A stretch of DNA of 64,000 nt from Terrimonas sp937888905 (GTDB lineage: Bacteria; Bacteroidota; Bacteroidia; Chitinophagales; Chitinophagaceae): NCBI GenBank assembly GCA_937888905.1, contig CALATA010000007.1, positions 186,001 through 250,000 of the forward strand, read 5' to 3'. Numbering within the stretch: the first letter of the stretch is position 1; each line of letters opens with the position of its first letter. The translations under genes and the position numbers were made by a program. Below, in pieces: positions 59,474 through 64,000 of the stretch. The notes beneath the pieces are model-generated. The model made no database searches. It was not told the origin of the DNA and was given only the letters and a program-made list of their open reading frames with translations.

Positions 59474-59818
59474 TCAAAACCCGCGTGACTCGAAATACAG
59501 CAGCACATGATCGCGGAGGAAATTTTCCTGGTCGATCGGGCTCATCACCGGCATATCTTTTAGCTGACGGAAATGCGGCCATCCTTCATCATCGGTGCCC
59601 TCACGTTCGTAATAACCACTTTGAGACAGCAGGCTGCAGACCGCCACGTGCATGAGGTCCTGCTTCTGCTCTTTGGAGAATTTCCGGTTTACATCGCCCA
59701 GCTCCTGGATGCCGATGAGGAACAGGATCGTTTCCATGTCCGGCTTTTTCCCAAACCGCTCTACCAATTTCGCTTCCAGCGTCCACCAGCGTGTCTGGAG
59801 ATCATCGTTTGCTATCAT
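59474..59818 (-). CDS. Conserved small protein, function unknown
   Basis: A 114-residue soluble protein: MIANDDLQTRWWTLEAKLVERFGKKPDME region, then LFLIGIQELGDVNRKFSKEQKQDLMHVAV and a Tyr/Glu-rich YYEREGTDDEGWPHF. The helical DVNRKFSKEQKQDLMHVA segment looks conserved, but I cannot name a family. ATG 59818 starts only four bases after a minus-strand TATCTTTG box (59823-59830), which suggests a leaderless message; an in-frame ATG at 59836 would lie upstream of that box. Confidence 0.75.
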   Translation of the reverse strand: MIANDDLQTRWWTLEAKLVERFGKKPDMETILFLIGIQELGDVNRKFSKEQKQDLMHVAVCSLLSQSGYYEREGTDDEGWPHFRQLKDMPVMSPIDQENFLRDHVLLYFESRGF

Positions 59819-59822
59819 GGGG

Positions 59823-59830
59823 CAAAGATA
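59823..59830 (-). promoter_or_regulatory. Minus-strand TATCTTTG (-7 element) abutting the 59818 start codon
   Basis: Full TAnnTTTG match on the minus strand, four bases before the ATG. Confidence 0.5.
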
Positions 59831-59876
59831 CGTCACCGCTCACGGATAAAAACGGGTCAGGATTCAGGCAGACGGC

Positions 59877-59884
59877 TATCTTTG
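59877..59884 (+). promoter_or_regulatory. TATCTTTG (-7 element) before serS
   Basis: Full TAnnTTTG match, 16 bases before the serS ATG; a short leader follows. Confidence 0.6.
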
Positions 59885-59900
59885 CAGCCAAATTAGACGT

Positions 59901-61172
59901 ATGTTGTTATTACAGACCTTAAGGCAGGATCCGGCCGGTGTAAAAGCAAAACTGGCGCGGAAGTATTTCGCAGAAACTGACCTGGTTGACACCATCATTT
60001 CGCTGGATGACGACCGGAAAAAACTGCAACTCGAGTTTGATACCACACAATCCAAGGTCAACAGCACATCGAAAGAAATCGGAGGCCTGATGGCCAAAGG
60101 CGAAAAAGAAACCGCCGAAAAAAAGAAAGCCGAAGTGGCCGAACTCAAGGCCAGCCTGCAACCCATCACGGAAAAACTCGCCCTTGTTGAAAAACAATTG
60201 CAGGATGAACTCGTGAAGTTGCCCAACCTGCCTGCTGATATTGTACCAGACGGAAAAACACCGGCTGACAATGTCGTGGTTCGCGAAGGCGGAGAGAAGC
60301 CCACCTTACCCGAAGGATCCGTACCGCATTGGGACCTCACCAGCCGCTATGACCTGATCGACTTTGAATTGGGCAATAAAATAACCGGCAGCGGGTTTCC
60401 TGTTTATAAAAATAAAGGAGCGCGTTTGCAACGGGCGCTCGTGCAATATTTCCTGGACTTCAACACCGCCGCCGGTTATACCGAAATTCAACCGCCGCTG
60501 CTGGTGAATGAAGACTCGGCTTACGGTACAGGTCAACTGCCCGATAAAGAAGGCCAGATGTACCACATTGGCCTCGATAATTTTTACCTGATACCCACGT
60601 CGGAAGTACCGGTAACCAACCTGTACCGCAATGAAATTGTGAAAGACAGCGACCTGCCGATCAAAATGACTGCCTTTTCCCAATGCTTCCGCCGCGAAGC
60701 GGGCAGCTATGGGAAAGATGTACGTGGCCTCAACCGCCTGCACCAGTTCGATAAAGTTGAGATTGTGCAACTCGTGCATCCCGAGAAAAGTTATGAAGTG
60801 CAGGAAGAAATGGTAGCGCATATCGAAAAGCTGCTTCAATCATTAGAACTGCCATACCGCATTTTGCGCCTCTGTGGCGGTGACATGAGCTTTGCCTCTG
60901 CACTTACCTACGACTTTGAAGTATACAGTGCGGCGCAGGAGCGCTGGCTGGAAGTAAGTTCCGTTTCCAATTTCGAAGCTTACCAGGCCAACCGCATGAA
61001 GGCACGTTACCGCGATGCCGGCGGCAAACCACAACTCGTGCATACGCTTAATGGCAGCTCACTTGCACTGCCACGCATAATGGCCTGCCTGCTAGAAAAC
61101 AAACAAACCGCCGAAGGCATCGAATTGCCCAAAGCGATTCATCAATATTTTGGAGATTCGAAGATTGGGTGA
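59901..61172 (+). CDS. serS: Seryl-tRNA synthetase
   Basis: A 423-residue class II synthetase with the N-terminal tRNA-binding coiled coil (about 25-105, Lys/Glu-rich), motif 2 (QCFRREAGSYGKDVRGLNRLHQFDKVE region) and motif 3 (GSSLALPRIMACLLENKQ). It charges tRNA-Ser and tRNA-Sec if present. Full length and no anomalies. It diverges from the 59474 gene. Confidence 0.97.
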   Translation: MLLLQTLRQDPAGVKAKLARKYFAETDLVDTIISLDDDRKKLQLEFDTTQSKVNSTSKEIGGLMAKGEKETAEKKKAEVAELKASLQPITEKLALVEKQLQDELVKLPNLPADIVPDGKTPADNVVVREGGEKPTLPEGSVPHWDLTSRYDLIDFELGNKITGSGFPVYKNKGARLQRALVQYFLDFNTAAGYTEIQPPLLVNEDSAYGTGQLPDKEGQMYHIGLDNFYLIPTSEVPVTNLYRNEIVKDSDLPIKMTAFSQCFRREAGSYGKDVRGLNRLHQFDKVEIVQLVHPEKSYEVQEEMVAHIEKLLQSLELPYRILRLCGGDMSFASALTYDFEVYSAAQERWLEVSSVSNFEAYQANRMKARYRDAGGKPQLVHTLNGSSLALPRIMACLLENKQTAEGIELPKAIHQYFGDSKIG

Positions 61173-61345
61173 ATGGTGAATCGTCAATCGTCAATCGTGA
61201 ATCGTCAATAAAATAAGTGGTCTTCAGCCCTGGTTCGTGTCTTCACGAACCAGCAGTATCGGAAAGCCTGAATAGCTTAAACCTTAAACCTTTTACCTTA
61301 AGCCTTAACCTACCGCTTAAAACTTATAACTTAATACTTACAACT
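61170..61345. repeat. Repeat island with second REP-like palindrome
   Basis: Reverse-oriented CATTGACGATT units (GAATCGTCAATCGT, 61170-61210); a hairpin CTGGTTCGTG-TCTT-CACGAACCAG (61232-61255) identical in the stem to that at 13294-13315; then CCTTAAACC units (61275-61310) and an AACTTATAACTTAATACTT array (61311-61345). No gene. Confidence 0.72.
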
Positions 61346-61354
61346 CTCTCCACC

Positions 61355-61699
61355 ATGCGCCGTTTAATAATACCCGCCGCCATTTTACTGCTCGCAGGCC
61401 CGATGGCCTGTTCGCCACGAACAACACCAACCGTGACCACTGTACCTGAAGCCCCGGTAACGGAAAAAACAGAAACAATAAAGGAAACTGCGGCCGACAG
61501 GGAAATGGCCGCCACACTGGAAGCGGGCAAAGTAGTCTACAATGGAAAATGCACCCGGTGTCACGCCCCCAAACCTGTAGACAACTGGAATACAGAGGAA
61601 TGGAAACCCATTCTCAAGTCCATGATCAGAAAAAGCAAGCTCGATTCCGTCGAAAGCGCGCAGGTAACAGCTTACGTCAATGCCAATTGCAAGAAGTAA
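61355..61699 (+). CDS. Mono-heme cytochrome c lipoprotein (tandem copy 1)
   Basis: A 114-residue lipoprotein (lipobox PMAC, Cys19), with a Thr/Glu-rich linker and a small cytochrome c domain: heme site CTRCH, then WNTEEWKPILKSMIRKSKLDS, whose methionine is the likely sixth ligand. The end carries a further Cys (NANCKK). It resembles the next gene closely and both sit before the DUF1800/DUF1501 pair, so these may be respiratory or cell-surface redox components. Confidence 0.86.
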   Translation: MRRLIIPAAILLLAGPMACSPRTTPTVTTVPEAPVTEKTETIKETAADREMAATLEAGKVVYNGKCTRCHAPKPVDNWNTEEWKPILKSMIRKSKLDSVESAQVTAYVNANCKK

Positions 61700-61774
61700 A
61701 AGGCTGGCACAAAATTGGATTTGTCATAGTTAAGTAAAAAAAGACTACTTTAACTATCTCAAAACCTATTGGAT

Positions 61775-62086
61775 ATGAAAAAAGCCATCGTTTCAGCAAT
61801 GCTACTCGCCGTCGTAATGGTGGCGTGTACGCCAAAGGCTTCGCCTTCAGTTACAGAAGCAACCATTCCTACAGAATCAGCCGTGAGTAAATCAAGCGCG
61901 ACGATTTCCGCAGGGCAAACCATTTTCACAACAAAATGTACCCGTTGTCACGGCCAGAAACCCGTTGAGAAATGGACTTACGAAGAATTGCGTCCTGTAC
62001 TCGCTTCTATGGTTAAAAAGGCGAAACTCGACAAAACCGAGACTGAACAAGTATCGGCCTATGTTTACTCCAGAGCCAAAAAGTAA
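61775..62086 (+). CDS. Mono-heme cytochrome c lipoprotein (tandem copy 2)
   Basis: A 103-residue lipoprotein (lipobox MVAC, Cys18). Heme site CTRCH with WTYEELRPVLASMVKKAKLDK following, closely similar to the previous gene, so a tandem duplication is clear. The C-terminal Cys of copy 1 is absent. A TTG two codons upstream is less likely than ATG 61775. A strong terminator follows. Confidence 0.87.
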   Translation: MKKAIVSAMLLAVVMVACTPKASPSVTEATIPTESAVSKSSATISAGQTIFTTKCTRCHGQKPVEKWTYEELRPVLASMVKKAKLDKTETEQVSAYVYSRAKK

Positions 62087-62109
62087 TTTCTCATATTATC
62101 TTTTTTCAC

Positions 62110-62142
62110 AAAGCCGGCAGCATGCCGGCTTTTATTTTTTTT
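62110..62142 (+). terminator. Intrinsic terminator after the tandem cytochromes
   Basis: Ten-pair stem AAAGCCGGCA / TGCCGGCTTT with loop GCA, followed by ATTTTTTTT. Confidence 0.88.
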
Positions 62143-62195
62143 AACAATGGTTAAACCTTGCAGAGACCCTTCTGTCTTACTTCAAATTCCTTTAT

Positions 62196-63647
62196 ATGGC
62201 GGCCAGTAACCAGGTAAAAAATCAGCATCTTCTATGGCGCGCAGGCTTCGGCCCCGCAGTAGAACAGATGCCAGACCTTTCGAAGTACACGCCCAAACAA
62301 TATTACGCCGCATTGCTCAAGGCGTCAGAGAGCCGCAAGGTCCAGCACTTCAACGTGGCAGATCCTTCCCTCGAGGATATGTACATGGAAGGGTTTGGCC
62401 GGCGTACACTGACGCCTGAAGAACGCCGGCAGGTGCAGCAAAAACAACGGCAGGGAATCCGCGATCTCAATCTTTACTGGCTCAAGGAAATGGTCGTAAG
62501 CGCCGCACAACTCCGTGAAAAAATGGCTTTCTTCTGGCACGGACATTTTGCCTGCCGCAGTCTCAATGTTTTTCACCAGCAGAATATGCTGACAACGATC
62601 CGCGAAAATTCACTCGGTAATTTCGGCACATTGCTCCGCGAAGTGTCGAAGTCGCCCGCCATGCTGCTGTTTCTCAACAACCAGCAGAATAAAAAAGATC
62701 ATCCCAACGAAAACTTCGCCCGTGAGGTAATGGAGCTGTTCACGCTCGGAAGAGGACATTATACTGAGAACGATATCAAAGAAGCAGCACGTGCCTTCAC
62801 GGGCTGGACAGCGGGTCCGGGCGGACAATTTATTTTCCGTAAAAATCAACATGACAACGATCGCAAAACCGTACTTGGCAAAACCGGCAATTTCGATGGC
62901 GACGATGTGCTCGATATTTTACTGGCGCAACCTCAGACCGCCACTTACATCTGCACAAAACTGTACCGCTTCCTTGTGAATGAAGAAGTAGACGAAGCGC
63001 GGGTGAAATGGCTGGCCGAACGTTTTTATAAAAACAAATACGAGATCAAAGGATTACTGGAAGATATTTTTACCAGCGAATGGTTTTATGACGATAAAAA
63101 TATCGGCGCAAAAATCAAGTCGCCCGTAGAGCTGATCGCGGGTATTCAACGGATGATTCCGATGAAGATCGAAAATGAACAGGCGCTATTGTTATTGCAA
63201 CGCATATTAGGTCAAACACTTTTTTATCCGCCCAATGTAGCCGGATGGCCCGGCGGTCGTACCTGGATCGATAGTTCCACCCTGATGATGCGTATGCGTA
63301 TACCGCAATTATTAAATGACCGCGACGAATTGAACGTAACGCCCAAAGACGATGATGATCAGATGATGGGCATGCGCGATAAAGATGCAGCCATTGCCAA
63401 AAAGCCAAATCTCGGCAAAGGCATAAAACCCATACTGGCGCAAATGGAATGGGAGCAAACCTTCAAACAACTGGAACCTGTAGCAAGGGAAGCGTTGATA
63501 CCGGCACTACGGGATCGTTTGTTGCAGGTAAAACCACAGATCAGCGATGCTTTGATCACGGGTTATGCCGATGGATCCAACCGCAACAATTTTATCAAGA
63601 CAGCCACTATACAGATCATGAGCACGCCGGAATATCAACTGTGCTGA
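62196..63647 (+). CDS. DUF1800 family protein
   Basis: A 483-residue protein with the DUF1800 landmarks: an N-terminal LLWRAGFGP, the KMAFFWHGHFACRSLN block, the FAREVMELFTLGRGHYTENDIKEAARAFTGW region, and YPPNVAGWPGGRTWIDSSTL. This family is almost always paired with a DUF1501 gene, as here. Its role is unknown; a secreted or periplasmic hydrolase-like or redox partner function has been suggested by the company it keeps. A signal peptide is not obvious at the chosen start (ATG 62196). Confidence 0.9.
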   Translation: MAASNQVKNQHLLWRAGFGPAVEQMPDLSKYTPKQYYAALLKASESRKVQHFNVADPSLEDMYMEGFGRRTLTPEERRQVQQKQRQGIRDLNLYWLKEMVVSAAQLREKMAFFWHGHFACRSLNVFHQQNMLTTIRENSLGNFGTLLREVSKSPAMLLFLNNQQNKKDHPNENFAREVMELFTLGRGHYTENDIKEAARAFTGWTAGPGGQFIFRKNQHDNDRKTVLGKTGNFDGDDVLDILLAQPQTATYICTKLYRFLVNEEVDEARVKWLAERFYKNKYEIKGLLEDIFTSEWFYDDKNIGAKIKSPVELIAGIQRMIPMKIENEQALLLLQRILGQTLFYPPNVAGWPGGRTWIDSSTLMMRMRIPQLLNDRDELNVTPKDDDDQMMGMRDKDAAIAKKPNLGKGIKPILAQMEWEQTFKQLEPVAREALIPALRDRLLQVKPQISDALITGYADGSNRNNFIKTATIQIMSTPEYQLC

Positions 63648-63675
63648 GCAAACATTAACCTAAAAAAAAGAAATC

Positions 63676-64000
63676 ATGCTTTTTAAACGGAAAGAATTTA
63701 TACAGCTCGGCTCACTGGCTACGGCCTCCATGTTATTGCCGAAATTTCTGAAGGCATTCGAAAATCCACTGGCCGTTCCTCCGGGAAACAAAGTGGTAGT
63801 GGTATTGCAACTGAGCGGTGGCAATGACGGTTTGAATACAGTGATACCGGTACGCAACGATCTTTATTATAAGGCAAGACCGTCCCTTGGTATCCAGCGA
63901 AGCCAGGCTTTGTCACTTACGGATGAAGCCGGCTTGAATCCTGCACTTACCACCTTCAAAGAATTATACGACGAAGGAAGTTTGTCTATTATTAATAACG
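63676..64000 (+). CDS. DUF1501 family protein (partial, runs off the window)
   Basis: The first 108 residues of a DUF1501 protein are visible. It starts MLFKRKEFIQLGSLATAS, a Tat-like leader in which the twin arginine reads KRK, followed by a VVVVLQLSGGNDGLNTVIPV strand with the SGGNDGLN motif characteristic of the family, and YKARPSLGI. It begins 28 bases after the DUF1800 gene, its usual partner. The Tat call is weak because RR is replaced by KR. Confidence 0.88.
   Translation, partial: MLFKRKEFIQLGSLATASMLLPKFLKAFENPLAVPPGNKVVVVLQLSGGNDGLNTVIPVRNDLYYKARPSLGIQRSQALSLTDEAGLNPALTTFKELYDEGSLSIINN

Noticed and set aside
1..64000. Search for tRNA, rRNA, insertion sequences, phage genes and toxin-antitoxin pairs
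   Set aside because: Reading both strands by eye I found none; short or degenerate examples could escape this kind of inspection.

Overview
The window (about 50% GC) comes from a member of the Bacteroidota, most likely the family Chitinophagaceae or a close relative. The evidence is two SusC/SusD operons, a flexirubin/aryl-polyene gene cluster, a T9SS-type sorting domain on a secreted amylase, an NrtR-type Nudix regulator, promoters of the TAnnTTTG type and almost no Shine-Dalgarno sequences. I found no rRNA, tRNA, CRISPR array, transposase or prophage gene.

Layout. 1-7071: the 3' part of a tightly overlapping flexirubin-type pigment operon (methyltransferase end, WxWxIP flavin halogenase, two KAS-like proteins without the catalytic Cys, ACP, complete ketosynthase, polysaccharide deacetylase, LolA-like carrier, lipoprotein, hotdog dehydratase). 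7068-13097: epimerase, pirin plus LLM flavoprotein, a PaaE-type reductase with its TetR regulator, and a PfkB sugar kinase. 13387-19401: lamin-tail secreted protein, asd with an apparent amino-acid attenuator, DUF2461 protein, ligA. 19553-30781: a starch/maltodextrin utilisation locus (T9SS alpha-amylase, NrtR-like regulator, SusC, SusD, DUF5004 and DUF4961 proteins, SusE-like binder). 30875-42418: mostly housekeeping (OB/S1-like protein, M23 peptidase, alaS, a 44-aa membrane protein, GNAT, PDZ protein, gatB, TlpA-like lipoprotein, RND exporter). 42620-48008: a second SusC/SusD/lipoprotein operon with strongly biased codons and no enzyme genes. 48109-64000: recO, cytochromes, di-heme peroxidase, amidohydrolase, prfA, VanZ-like protein, gcvH, orphan TonB receptor, cyclophilin, serS, two tandem mono-heme lipoproteins, and a DUF1800/DUF1501 pair that runs off the end.

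The most interesting signals lie between genes. Upstream of asd there is a 14-codon leader peptide in which 10 residues are Lys, Thr, Met or Ile, followed by three mutually exclusive helices ending in an intrinsic terminator. This is the complete architecture of a trp/thr-type attenuator on the gene at the head of Lys/Thr/Met/Ile synthesis. The intergenic regions also carry several families of short repeats: arrays of a roughly 10-11 bp CATTGACGATT unit, an AAGTTATAAGT unit, AATTTGAAAATTTG inverted repeats around terminators, and REP-like palindromes. These are repeatedly found together in the same islands. An orphan promoter and terminator pair near 54.8 kb suggests a small RNA of about 100 nt.

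All calls come from reading the sequence by eye. Family names rest on remembered motifs, not on searches, and start codons were chosen by family N-termini and operon spacing because ribosome-binding sites are weak in this phylum.
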